37,728 nucleotides of DNA from Achromobacter sp. Marseille-Q4962 (GCF_943737005.1 NZ_CALSFU010000031.1:1-37728), one strand, 5' to 3'. Numbered from the stretch's first letter, positions 22,703 to 32,104 are shown. Notes: a model not told the origin generated them from the sequence alone. A program made the numbers and translations.

Positions 22703-24628
22703 TCAGACTCTAGGCGTCGCTTCGGCGGCATCGGCAGCGACGGCTTCGCGCACCAGCCGCTGCACGCCTTGCCGGACCTGCTCAGGGAACTCGGTCGTCA
22801 CGACTGGCTCGCTCGCCTGCATGCACTGTGCGGCCACCAACCGCGCGGCAAGGTGCAGGTTCGTTGGATTGACGGCTTCGATGGCCGGCCGTGTCCCGAG
22901 AGCCTCGTACGAGCGCAGAAGAGCGTGGTAGATGTCCCAGGTGTCGATACCCCGTGGCAGTTGCTTCAGGACGGACTGGACCAGCCTGCGCTTGAGCGGA
23001 TCGAGTTGCCAGTCCGGCACCCGCTGCCCGCGATGCCCCATGTGGATCGACAGCAGGTTGCCGGCCTGGATCTCGTAGGTGATCCAGCGGCGCGACTTGC
23101 CCGCGAGCTTGGCGTAGTCCGCCACCGAGAGGTTGTGTGGTGCCTCGAAGGTCTCCAGCACTTGCAGGCGTTCGCGCTGCGCCTCCGACAGGCGCGGCCG
23201 TGCGTACTCGGGCATGCGCACGGCCGACAACCGCTGCACCGATGCCGGCGCTTCGGGTTGGCCGGGCGTCGGCGCGGTCACGATCAGTTGCGGCGCGGTG
23301 AGGTCGACCACCGGCGGCTGCACAGCCGCCTGGCCGGCGATGGTCGGCAGACCCTGGAGCGTGATGGTCAGATGCCGGCTGGCAACCTCGACCTGGTTCT
23401 GCTCGAACAGGTCCAGGCGATCGGCCCAGTCCTGCATCATGACGCGACGCTGCTCGACGTATTCGGCATGGTTGTAGGTCGCGCTGATCCTGTCCGGGTC
23501 GGCATGCGAGAGCTGGGCGTCCACCCATTTCTTCGGGTACCCGAGTTCGTTCAGCGCCGTCGAGATCGTTGCCCGGATGCCATGCCCCGTGAGTTGGTCC
23601 TCGTAGCCCATGCGCTTGAGCGCGGCGTTGAGCGTGTTCTCGCTGATCGGGTTCTTCAGGCACCAGTCGCCGGGGATGAGATAAACCTGGGCCGGCTTGA
23701 AGTTGTCGAGCAGGTGGCGAACGATCTCCTGCGCCTGCACCGACAGCGGCACGATGTAGGGCGGGATGTCGATGAGACGCTTGCGCTTCTTCCTGGTGAG
23801 CAGCTTGCGCTGCTTGAGCCTGGCCACCGGGATGATCCACAGGCCCCGGTCGAGGTCGAACTGATCGGGCGTGGCGAAGCGCAACTCGCCGGTACGCACA
23901 CCGGTGAGCATCAACAGCCGCAAGCCCAACTGCGTGTTCAGGCGCCCGCGGTACTTGCGCAGTGTCTGCAGCATGACTGGCAGCTCGTGCATGCGCAGGA
24001 ACGCGTTGTGTTCGACCGGCGGCAAGGGCAGCGCGACCACTTCCAGGTCCCTGGACGGGTTATCGCCCATGTTGGGAATCGCCACCGTGGCGTAGGTGAA
24101 CAACTGGGTGAACCAGGTCCTCAGCTTCTCGGCCACCGACAGCGAGCCGCGCTTTTCCACCTTGCCGATGATGTCCAGCAGGTGTGCGCGGGTGATCTCG
24201 TAGATGGTCAGGTGCCGCAGCGAGGGGAACACGTCTTTCTTGAAGACGCGCCCGATCTGTTCAAGGCTGGTCTGCCGTCCTTCCTCCAGCGAGAGCCGGC
24301 GATGGGCCAGCCATTGCTCGTAGACGGCCATGAAGGTGTGCTCGCCGGCCAGGACGATCGCGTGCCGCCTGCGCTTGCGTTCGCTGTGCGGATTGACGCC
24401 CTTGGCGAGCAGCGAGCGGGCTTCATCGCGAAGCGCACGGGCGTCCTTCAGCGAGAGCGCTGGATACGTGCCGAAGGACATGCGGTCGCGCTTGCCGCCC
24501 CACGAGAAGCGGAAGTGCCACGCCTTTGCACCGGTGGCTGAAACAAAGAGGGAAAGGCCGTCTGTGTCGGCCAGGGTGTACGGTTTGCCGGTCGCCTTGG
24601 CCTGGCGAACCGTGAGGTCCGAAAGCAT
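22703..24628 (-). CDS. int: Tyrosine integrase of a clc-like ICE
   Basis: The 641-residue integrase has the N-terminal DUF4102-type arm-binding domain (LADTDGLSLFVSATGAKAWHFRF), a core-binding domain, and a P4-type catalytic domain. Catalytic residues appear as Arg245 (TGVRTGELRF), His349/Arg352 (TGHGIRATIS), His375 (LSHADPDR) and Tyr385 (ATYNHAEY). About 230 residues follow the tyrosine, as in the long IntB13-type integrases of about 650 residues. AAGGAG lies 8 bases before the ATG. The gene points away from a tRNA-Gly gene whose 3' end is the inferred att core, 240 bp upstream. All catalytic residues are present, so it may still be active. Confidence 0.92.
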   Translation of the reverse strand: MLSDLTVRQAKATGKPYTLADTDGLSLFVSATGAKAWHFRFSWGGKRDRMSFGTYPALSLKDARALRDEARSLLAKGVNPHSERKRRRHAIVLAGEHTFMAVYEQWLAHRRLSLEEGRQTSLEQIGRVFKKDVFPSLRHLTIYEITRAHLLDIIGKVEKRGSLSVAEKLRTWFTQLFTYATVAIPNMGDNPSRDLEVVALPLPPVEHNAFLRMHELPVMLQTLRKYRGRLNTQLGLRLLMLTGVRTGELRFATPDQFDLDRGLWIIPVARLKQRKLLTRKKRKRLIDIPPYIVPLSVQAQEIVRHLLDNFKPAQVYLIPGDWCLKNPISENTLNAALKRMGYEDQLTGHGIRATISTALNELGYPKKWVDAQLSHADPDRISATYNHAEYVEQRRVMMQDWADRLDLFEQNQVEVASRHLTITLQGLPTIAGQAAVQPPVVDLTAPQLIVTAPTPGQPEAPASVQRLSAVRMPEYARPRLSEAQRERLQVLETFEAPHNLSVADYAKLAGKSRRWITYEIQAGNLLSIHMGHRGQRVPDWQLDPLKRRLVQSVLKQLPRGIDTWDIYHALLRSYEALGTRPAIEAVNPTNLHLAARLVAAQCMQASEPVVTTEFPEQVRQGVQRLVREAVAADAAEATPRV

Positions 24629-24724
24629 GATCCCAACTCCTTGAAAGCGAGTTGAGTGCCATGTTTCCCATCGGGCCCCGGCTCCCCCAGCAACAATGCG
24701 GAACTGGGAAGCTCCGCATTGCGA

Positions 24725-24871
24725 TGTACCACCTAATGTACCGGTTTTGACCGGCTGTCAGTGGATTTCGCTGGACGTCACTGGATCGAAGATTCTTAAA
24801 AAATCGAACCGTGACAATGACTTGCAACACTCCATGGACGTCCCTGGAACACCATGGAAAGTTGAAGTGGA
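24725..24871. repeat. Phased short repeats in the integrase-side att region
   Basis: TGGA occurs at 24762, 24772 and 24782, and again at 24835, 24845 and 24855, so each triplet is spaced exactly 10 bp. The two arrays are 73 bp apart and share TGGACGTCnCTGGA (24772-24785 and 24835-24848). A seventh TGGA at 24868 touches the tRNA CCA end. TGTACC repeats at 24725 and 24737, and a CCGGT-TTTG-ACCGG dyad at 24741-24754, lie beside them. One-helical-turn spacing fits binding by integrase arm domains or an excisionase. Confidence 0.65.
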
Positions 24872-24885
24872 GCGGGTGATGGGAA
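24868..24885 (-). other. Inferred att core: 3' end of tRNA-Gly
   Basis: The integrase gene reads away from the 3' end of tRNA-Gly(CCC), as in clc-like ICEs, which recombine within about the last 18 bp of a tRNA-Gly gene. The intact CCA-ended tRNA here means the ICE end rebuilds the gene. I saw no second copy of this 3' end in the window, so the other att site is outside it or deleted. The length of the core is taken from the family, not measured. Confidence 0.55.
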
Positions 24886-24941
24886 TCGAACCCACGCTTG
24901 AGGCTTGGGAAGCCGCCGTTCTACCATTGAACTACACCCGC
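24868..24941 (-). tRNA. tRNA-Gly (anticodon CCC)
   Basis: The minus strand reads GCGGGTG at the 5' end and pairs fully with CACCCGC, followed by T and an encoded CCA (24868-24870). The D arm is GTTC-AATGGTA-GAAC, the T arm GTGGG-TTCGATT-CCCAT, and the anticodon loop TTCCCAA gives CCC, decoding GGG. The anticodon stem GCGGC/GCCTC has one C-U mismatch at 28-42. It is the likely insertion target of the ICE whose integrase lies 240 bp away. Confidence 0.93.
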
Positions 24942-24982
24942 ATCGGTGTCGTACCGGGACCGAGATCCCGGCAGAGGGACGA

Positions 24983-24988
24983 ATTATA
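24983..24988 (-). promoter_or_regulatory. Likely -10 element of the tRNA-Gly promoter
   Basis: TATAAT on the minus strand lies 42 bp upstream of the tRNA 5' end, after an AGCGCGCC-TTCAC-GGCGCGCT hairpin (24988-25008). No good -35 hexamer is visible at 17 bp. The hairpin may also terminate transcription of the Bug receptor operon, which runs toward it on the same strand. Confidence 0.4.
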
Positions 24989-25087
24989 GCGCGCCTTCAC
25001 GGCGCGCTGGGCGGCCGGCGACGGCAACGCGCTTGAACCCGGGGACATTCCCGGGCGCGCGCCAGCCGGCGCGCCGTCAATTCGCCG

Positions 25088-26068
25088 TCAATTCGCGGTG
25101 ATGTTCGCCGCTTTGACGACTTTGCCCCAGCGTTCGTATTCCGCCTTGGTGTAGTCGCCGAGTTCCTTGGGGCCCATGTAGATGGCTTCGGCGCCCTGTT
25201 CGGCGGCTTTCTTGCGGAATTCCTCGGTAGCCATGATTTTCTGGATTTCGCCGGCGATTTTGTTGACGACGGCGGGCGGGGTGTCTTTGGGCGCGTACAT
25301 GGCGAACCAGGACGAGACGATGAGGTCGGGGTAGCCGGCCTCGGCGGCGGTGGGCACGTTGGGCAGGGAGTCCAGGCGGGCCTTGCCGGTGACGGCGAGG
25401 GCGCGGAGCTTGCCGGCGGCGATCTGGCCGAGCAGCGGCGGCGGGGTGGTGATGGTCATGTCGACCGCGCCGCCGAGCAGGTCGTTGAGGGCCGGGCCGG
25501 TGCCTTTGTAGGGGATGTGGGTGATCTGGGTGCCGGCCATCTGGTTCAGGAGCTCAGTGGCGACCTGTTGCAGCGAGCCGTTGCCGGAGGAGGCGTAGTT
25601 GAGCTTGTTGGGGTTGGCCTTGGCGTAGTCGACGAGTTCCTTGAGGGACTTGATGGGCAGGTCGGGCCGGACAACGACGACCTGGGGCGCCGAGAGCACG
25701 TTGGCGACGGGCGCGAAGTCTTTGATGGGGTCCCAGCCGCCGGTGGGGGTGACGTGGGGGGTGATGACCTGGAAGCCGGAATATTGCAGCAGCAGGGTGT
25801 AGCCGTCGGGCTTGGCGCGGGCGACGGCCTGGGCGGCGATGCCGCCGGAGGCGCCGGGCTTGTTCTCGACGACGACGCTCTGGCCGAGCGCGGCGCCCAG
25901 GGGCTGGGCAATGAGGCGGGCGGCGATGTCGGTGGTGCCGCCGGGCGCGGCGGAGACGATGAGCGAGATGGGGCGGTCGGGGAAGTTCTGCTGGGCGTGG
26001 GCGGCGCCGGCGGCGGCCAAGGCGATGACGGCGGCGCAGGCGCGCAGGGCAAAGCGGGGTAGTGCCAT
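25088..26068 (-). CDS. Bug/TctC-family tripartite tricarboxylate transporter substrate-binding protein
   Basis: The 326-residue periplasmic protein starts with a signal peptide (ALRACAAVIALAAAGAAHAQ). It then shows PDRPISLIVSAAPGGTTDIAARLIA and ENKPGASGGIAAQAVA, the two conserved binding loops of the Bug family. GGAGAC six bases upstream supports the ATG at 26068. Bug proteins bind carboxylates or amides in the periplasm, and many have no adjacent TctAB permease; none is present here. It is the last gene of an operon with an HMG-CoA-lyase-like enzyme and a CaiB-type CoA-transferase, so its ligand may be the acid activated by that transferase. Confidence 0.92.
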   Translation of the reverse strand: MALPRFALRACAAVIALAAAGAAHAQQNFPDRPISLIVSAAPGGTTDIAARLIAQPLGAALGQSVVVENKPGASGGIAAQAVARAKPDGYTLLLQYSGFQVITPHVTPTGGWDPIKDFAPVANVLSAPQVVVVRPDLPIKSLKELVDYAKANPNKLNYASSGNGSLQQVATELLNQMAGTQITHIPYKGTGPALNDLLGGAVDMTITTPPPLLGQIAAGKLRALAVTGKARLDSLPNVPTAAEAGYPDLIVSSWFAMYAPKDTPPAVVNKIAGEIQKIMATEEFRKKAAEQGAEAIYMGPKELGDYTKAEYERWGKVVKAANITAN

Positions 26069-26118
26069 GGTTGTCTCCTGGTTTTGTTGTGGTGGAGCGG
26101 TTTCGGGGTTGAAAGCGG

Positions 26119-27072
26119 TCAGGCGGCGTCGGGGAAGCGCTCGGCGAGCCAGGCCGGGGGCTGATGCAGGGCCAGCCGCTGGCCGGCCTGGAGCAGCGCG
26201 TTGGGCAGGCTGCGCTGCACGAGCTCGGGCAGACCGCGCACGATCTGCATGAGGGGTTCGAGGGCGACGCCGGTCTGTACGCCCATGCAGGCGAACATGT
26301 GCACGAGCTCTTCGGTGTTGACGTTGCCGCTGGCGCCGGGCGCGTAGGGACAGCCGCCGAGGCCGCCGGCGGCGGCGTCGAAGCGGGTGATGCCCGTCTG
26401 CCAGGCGGCGATGGCGTTGGCGAGCGCCATGCCGCGGGTGTTGTGCAGGTGGACGGTGAGCGCGGCGCCTGGCAGGCGGCGGGCGGCCTGTTCGCACAGG
26501 TCGGCGACCTGGGTGGGGTAGGCCATGCCGGTGGTGTCGCACAGGGTGATGCCCTGCGCACCGGCCTGGACGAGGCGGTCGGCAAGGTCGAGCACGGTGG
26601 CGGCGGGCACGTCGCCATCGAAAGGGCAGCCGAAGGCGGTGGACAGCGAGACGTTGCAAGGCGCGCCGGCGCGCCGGGCGGCGGCGAGCACCTGGGACAG
26701 TTCCGCGAAGGACTGTTCGCGCGTCATGCGCAGGTTGGCGCGGTTATGGGTTTCGCTGCAGGACATGACGAGGTTCATTTCGTCGGTGCCGGCTTCGAGG
26801 GCGCGCTCCAGGCCCCGCACGTTGGGGACGAGGGCGGTGTAGATGACGCCTTCGCGCCGCCGGATGCCGCGCATGACGTCGACCGCGTCGGCAAGCGCGG
26901 GAATGGCCTTGGGCGAGGTGAAGCTGGTGACCTCGATGCGGGCGAAACCGCAGGCCGAGAGCGCGTCGACGAAGGCGATCTTGTCTTCGGTGGCGACGAG
27001 GGCCTTTTCTATCTGCAGGCCGTCGCGGGGGCCGACTTCGTTGATTTCGATGCGGGCGGGCCCGGTGTTCAT
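26119..27072 (-). CDS. Hydroxymethylglutaryl-CoA lyase-family protein
   Basis: The 317-residue TIM-barrel enzyme has EVGPRDGLQ near the N-terminus (metal and substrate site), TAFGCPFDGDV, ITLCDTTGMA, the HLHNTRG metal ligands and the signature GGLGGCPYAPGASGN with its catalytic cysteine. Members cleave 3-hydroxy-3-methylglutaryl-CoA or related 3-hydroxyacyl-CoA esters such as citramalyl-CoA type substrates. The ATG overlaps the CoA-transferase stop by 4 bp. CaiB transferase plus lyase plus Bug receptor suggests uptake, CoA activation and cleavage of a dicarboxylic or branched acid. The exact substrate is not visible. Confidence 0.9.
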   Translation of the reverse strand: MNTGPARIEINEVGPRDGLQIEKALVATEDKIAFVDALSACGFARIEVTSFTSPKAIPALADAVDVMRGIRRREGVIYTALVPNVRGLERALEAGTDEMNLVMSCSETHNRANLRMTREQSFAELSQVLAAARRAGAPCNVSLSTAFGCPFDGDVPAATVLDLADRLVQAGAQGITLCDTTGMAYPTQVADLCEQAARRLPGAALTVHLHNTRGMALANAIAAWQTGITRFDAAAGGLGGCPYAPGASGNVNTEELVHMFACMGVQTGVALEPLMQIVRGLPELVQRSLPNALLQAGQRLALHQPPAWLAERFPDAA

Positions 27073-28262
27073 GCAATGACTCCCTTGGCGCGCAGGGCGC
27101 TGCGCTGTTCGGCGGTGAGGCCCGCGGATTCGAGGACGGCGTCGGTGTGCTCGCCCAGCGTCGGGGCGCGGTCGTGGACGGCGCCGGGATTCTCGGAAAG
27201 CAGGGGGAAGACGGCGGGCATTTCGACGTTGAGACCGCTGGCCGATTCGACCTGGGTGATGGCGTTGCGGGCGCGGTAGTGGGGATCGCGGGCGATGTCG
27301 GCCACGTTGTAGATGCGGCCGGCGGGCACGTGGGCTTCGAGCATGGCGGCCAGCACTTCGTCGATGCTGCGCTGGCGGGTCCAGTCGCCGATGGCGGCGT
27401 CGATTTCGGCGACGCGGCGCGCGCGGCCGTCGTTGTGGGCGAGGTCGGGGTCCTGCCCAAGGTCGTCGCGGCCGATGCGGGCCATGAGCCGGGTGTAGAT
27501 GGCGTCGCCGTTGCCCGCGATGAGCACGTAGCCGTCGCGGCAGGGGTAGGCGTTGGAGGGCGCGATGCCGGGCAGCGAGGCGCCGGCGGGTTCGCGCACG
27601 GCGCCGAAGACGGAGTATTCGGGAAGCAGGCTTTCGCTGAGGTTGAAGAGGCTTTCGTAGAGGGCGGCGTCGATGACCTGGCCCTGCCCGCCGCGCGCGT
27701 CGCGCTGGTAGAGGGCGAGCAGCACGCCGAGAGCGCCGTGCAGGCCGGCGATGGTGTCGCCCAGCGAGAGGCCGGCGCGCACGGGCGCGCGGCCGGGTTC
27801 GCCGTTCAGGTAGCGCAGGCCGGCCATGGCTTCGCCGATGGCGGCAAAGCCCGGTTCGCGCGCCTTGGGGCCGGTCTGGCCGTAGCCCGAGATGCGCAGC
27901 ATGATGAGGCGCGGGTTGAGTTCGTGCAGGGCTTCCCATGAGAGGCCCCATTTTTCCAGGGTGCCGGGGCGGAAGTTCTCGATGAGCACGTCGGCCTCGC
28001 GGGCCAGCAGGCGCACGATGTCCTGCCCTTCGGGCTGGCGCAGGTCCACGCAGACGGACTGCTTGTTGCGCGACTGGGCTTCCCACCAGACGGACGTGCC
28101 TTCGTGCAGCAACCGCCATTTGCGCAGCGGATCGCCCTGCCCGGGCGGCTCGATCTTGATGACCTGCGCGCCGAAGTCCGCCAGCGTCTTGGCGGCGAAC
28201 GGCCCCGCGATGAGTTGTCCGAGTTCCAGCACCCGTATGCCGGCGAGAATCTGCCCTGCCAT
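27069..28262 (-). CDS. CaiB/BaiF family III CoA-transferase
   Basis: The 397-residue enzyme (403 from an alternative ATG at 28280) begins AGQILAGIRVLELGQLIAGPF. It contains ADFGAQVIKIEPPGQGDPLR, ENFRPGTLEKWGLSW and GQVIDAALYESLFNL, the usual family III landmarks; the conserved Asp of the VIDAALYE segment is the likely catalytic residue. I prefer the ATG at 28262 because GGAGG lies just before it. Such enzymes move CoA between carboxylic acids, for example from succinyl-CoA. It is first in the operon with the lyase and Bug receptor. A LysR gene lies upstream on the same strand. Confidence 0.9.
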   Translation of the reverse strand: MAGQILAGIRVLELGQLIAGPFAAKTLADFGAQVIKIEPPGQGDPLRKWRLLHEGTSVWWEAQSRNKQSVCVDLRQPEGQDIVRLLAREADVLIENFRPGTLEKWGLSWEALHELNPRLIMLRISGYGQTGPKAREPGFAAIGEAMAGLRYLNGEPGRAPVRAGLSLGDTIAGLHGALGVLLALYQRDARGGQGQVIDAALYESLFNLSESLLPEYSVFGAVREPAGASLPGIAPSNAYPCRDGYVLIAGNGDAIYTRLMARIGRDDLGQDPDLAHNDGRARRVAEIDAAIGDWTRQRSIDEVLAAMLEAHVPAGRIYNVADIARDPHYRARNAITQVESASGLNVEMPAVFPLLSENPGAVHDRAPTLGEHTDAVLESAGLTAEQRSALRAKGVIA

Positions 28263-28360
28263 GCGGCCTCCGGTGTCCATTCCTGATTGAAAGGCGCCCA
28301 GTGTGCGCGCAAAGGGCCGACCGGCGGAATGGACAATCGGGAAAAGGGGCGTTCCCGGAT

Positions 28361-28381
28361 CGAGAAAGCCCCGCCGGGGCT
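28361..28381 (-). terminator. Likely terminator after the LysR gene at 28404
   Basis: AGCCCC-GCC-GGGGCT (28367-28381) forms a 6-bp stem read on the minus strand and followed by TTTCTC. It lies 22 bp downstream of the LysR stop codon and about 85 bp before the CoA-transferase start, separating the two transcription units. Confidence 0.55.
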
Positions 28382-28403
28382 GCCTTCCCGGGGGCTGTCT
28401 TCC

Positions 28404-29309
28404 CTACTCCTGGACCTGGCCGCGCAGGTGGGCCAGCAGCAGGCGGGCGGCCACGGTGAGGGATTCTTCGGCGCCGCGCACGCCCAGGAGCAGCCGGCGG
28501 CGGGCCCAGTCGTCGGCGAGGGGAATGAGCCGGATGGGCATGGAGCGCGCGTGCGGCTCGGCGGCGATGCGGGGCAGCACGCCGACCCCGCCCGTGGCGG
28601 CCACCATGCGGCAGATGGCGTCGAAACTGCGCACCTGGATGCGCAGCTTCATGGCGCGGCCCAGGTTGGCGCTTTCTTCGGAAAGCCGGGTGGCGAGGGA
28701 GGTGGCGGGCGGCAGGCCGACGTAGTCGTAGGCCAGGGTGTCGGCGAAGGCGATCTGCGGCTGGCCGGCCAGGGGATGCCGCTGGGGCGCGATGAGCACG
28801 AGCTCGTCGAGCCGGTAGGGATAGGTGAGCAGGCCGGGCGCGGGGGTGCGGTCGGCGAAGACGCCGATGTCGGCGCGGTTTTCGTGCAGGGCGGTGACGA
28901 TGTCGCTGCTGTTCTGCTCTTCCAGGTCGATGCGCACGGCCGGATGGGCCTCCATGAAGGCGGCCAGGTCTTCGGGCAGGAACTGGGTAAGCGAGGAGGT
29001 GTTGGCGGCAATGCGCACCTGGCCGCGCACGCCCTGGGCGAAGTCGGAGAGCGCGCCGGCCATCTGGTCCACTTCCTGCAGCACGCGCAGCGCGTGGACG
29101 AGACAGGCCTGGCCGGCGTCGGTAAGCTCCACGCCGGCGGCATTGCGGTACAGCAGGGGCGTGCCCAGGGCCGCCTCCAGGTCGGAGATGCGCTTGCTGG
29201 CCGCGCCCACGGCAAGGTGCGAGTGGCGGGCGCCGGCAGAGATGCTGCCCTGGCGCGCCACCGAGACGAAAAGCGAGAGCGTGACGAGGTCGATACGGGC
29301 AATGTTCAT
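28404..29309 (-). CDS. LysR-type transcriptional regulator
   Basis: The 301-residue regulator has an N-terminal winged helix (RQGSISAGARHSHLAVGAASKRISDLEAALG) and an effector domain with LTQFLPEDLAAFMEAHPAVRIDLEE and VAATGGVGVLPRIAAE. It lies upstream of, and on the same strand as, the CoA-transferase operon and is divergent from trmB. A perfect 14-bp palindrome (29387-29400) upstream is a likely autoregulatory site. Control of the CoA-transferase-lyase-Bug operon is likely from proximity, although the orientation is not the classic divergent one. Confidence 0.9.
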   Translation of the reverse strand: MNIARIDLVTLSLFVSVARQGSISAGARHSHLAVGAASKRISDLEAALGTPLLYRNAAGVELTDAGQACLVHALRVLQEVDQMAGALSDFAQGVRGQVRIAANTSSLTQFLPEDLAAFMEAHPAVRIDLEEQNSSDIVTALHENRADIGVFADRTPAPGLLTYPYRLDELVLIAPQRHPLAGQPQIAFADTLAYDYVGLPPATSLATRLSEESANLGRAMKLRIQVRSFDAICRMVAATGGVGVLPRIAAEPHARSMPIRLIPLADDWARRRLLLGVRGAEESLTVAARLLLAHLRGQVQE

Positions 29310-29386
29310 GGAAAAGACGCCGTGGCGGGCCGGGCAGGCGCGGCCCGCCGGGATGAACGCGCCCGTGTCCCGGACGCTGGCATGCC

Positions 29387-29400
29387 GGACATTAATGTCC
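29387..29400. promoter_or_regulatory. Perfect 14-bp palindrome between LysR and trmB
   Basis: GGACATTAATGTCC is an exact dyad 77 bp upstream of the LysR start and 58 bp upstream of the trmB start. It contains the AT-centred core common in LysR sites, and no other strong dyad lies in this spacer. Confidence 0.5.
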
Positions 29401-29458
29401 CTATTTTAGGGCGTCTGGACGACGCGCCCGCCCCGGCGGTGCCACTACAATCCCGCCT

Positions 29459-31200
<1,742 letters not shown>

Positions 31201-31208
31201 GGATACGC

Positions 31209-31409
31209 ATGCACATCACACTGAACGGAGACGCCCGCGAGTTTCCCCTGGACACCACCGTCGACGAACTGCTGCAGGCCCTGGGCTACGCGGGCAAGCG
31301 CGTGGCCGTGGAGCGCAACGGCGAAATCGTGCCCAAGAGCCAGCACGCGCAGACCGTGCTGTCCGACGGAGACCAGCTCGAGATCGTGGTGGCCGTGGGC
31401 GGCGGCTGA
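31209..31409 (+). CDS. thiS: Sulfur carrier protein ThiS
   Basis: The 66-residue beta-grasp protein begins with [20 protein letters not shown], contains [15 protein letters not shown] and ends in GGG, with the C-terminal glycines that are adenylated and thiocarboxylated in thiazole synthesis. It follows pip by 8 bp in the trmB-pip-thiS operon. The usual partner thiG is not next to it; a terminator hairpin follows. An orphan thiS could still serve a ThiG encoded elsewhere. Confidence 0.93.
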   Translation: MHITLNGDAREFPLDTTVDELLQALGYAGKRVAVERNGEIVPKSQHAQTVLSDGDQLEIVVAVGGG

Positions 31410-31438
31410 CCGCCCGCGCACGGCCTCTCATCCATCCG

Positions 31439-31464
31439 ACGGCCGCGATGCGGCCGTTTCTTTT
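31439..31464 (+). terminator. Rho-independent terminator of the trmB-pip-thiS operon
   Basis: ACGGCCGC-GAT-GCGGCCGT (31439-31457) is a perfect 8-bp stem with a 3-base loop, followed by TTCTTTT. It lies 30 bp after the thiS stop. Confidence 0.85.
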
Positions 31465-31645
31465 GCGCCCCCGCCGGCGCGCCGCAACAAACGATGCGCA
31501 ACATTCTTGCCTGATCCCTCATGGCTCTAGCAACCTGTTACATGCTGGTTCTCGTGCGGCGCGGAAAACGCGGTACATAATCGTCGGGCAGCGGCGCTGT
31601 CCGCCTGGCAGTTTCTCTCAAGCCAACACTGATAAAGGAATCGCT

Positions 31646-32092
31646 ATGGGTCTGCTCAATTTCATTAAGGATGTCGGCGAAAAGCTCTTCGGGGCCAGCG
31701 AGGCCAAGGCCGCCACCGCGGACGAGCTGAAGAAAGAGCTGGACAAGCACGGCCTGAATGCCGATGGCCTGAATATTTCCGTGGACGGCGACAAGGTCAC
31801 CATTTCGGGCGAAGCCGCCAGCACGGAAGATGCCGAGAAAATCGCCCTGGCGCTGGGCAATACCGTGGGCGTGGCCCAGGTGGACAACCAGCTCAAGGTG
31901 AAGCAGGCGGCGCCCGAAGCCACCATGTACACGGTGCAAAAGGGCGACAACCTGTGGAAGATCGCCGAAGCGCACTATGGCAAGGGCCAGGGCGCGAAGA
32001 ACACGCTGATCTTCGAGGCCAACAAGCCCATGCTGACCAGCCCCGACAAGATCTATCCGGGCCAGGTGCTGCGCATTCCTCCGCTGCAGTAA
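31646..32092 (+). CDS. kbp: BON-LysM protein, Kbp/YgaU-like
   Basis: The 148-residue protein begins MGLLNFIKDVGEKLFG. It has a BON domain (about residues 30-88, GLNISVDGDKVTISGEAAS) and a C-terminal LysM domain (MYTVQKGDNLWKIAEAHYGKG, ending LRIPPLQ). Size and domain order match E. coli Kbp (YgaU), a cytoplasmic potassium-binding protein; other LysM proteins bind peptidoglycan. No signal peptide is seen, which favours the cytoplasmic role. AAAGGA lies 8 bases before the ATG. It is a single gene between two terminator-like hairpins and is convergent with ffh. Confidence 0.9.
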   Translation: MGLLNFIKDVGEKLFGASEAKAATADELKKELDKHGLNADGLNISVDGDKVTISGEAASTEDAEKIALALGNTVGVAQVDNQLKVKQAAPEATMYTVQKGDNLWKIAEAHYGKGQGAKNTLIFEANKPMLTSPDKIYPGQVLRIPPLQ

Positions 32093-32104
32093 CCCCCCGC
32101 CATC

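Noticed and set aside
22769..24541. 590-codon plus-strand open frame opposite the integrase
   Set aside because: It is an antisense shadow in GC-rich coding DNA, rich in R, G, H and Q, with no domain, while the minus strand has a complete integrase.
1..24700. Second copy of the tRNA-Gly 3' end as attR
   Set aside because: I looked for GGGTGATGGGAATCGAA and found no second copy left of the tRNA, so no second att site is claimed.
25517..26062. Glycine-rich plus-strand frame resembling a PE-PGRS-like protein
   Set aside because: It is the complement of the Bug receptor gene in high-GC codon usage.
31410..31645. Possible riboswitch between thiS and the BON-LysM gene
   Set aside because: A TPP riboswitch would lie upstream of thiamine genes, and no conserved CUGAGA core is seen. 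A terminator explains the structure.
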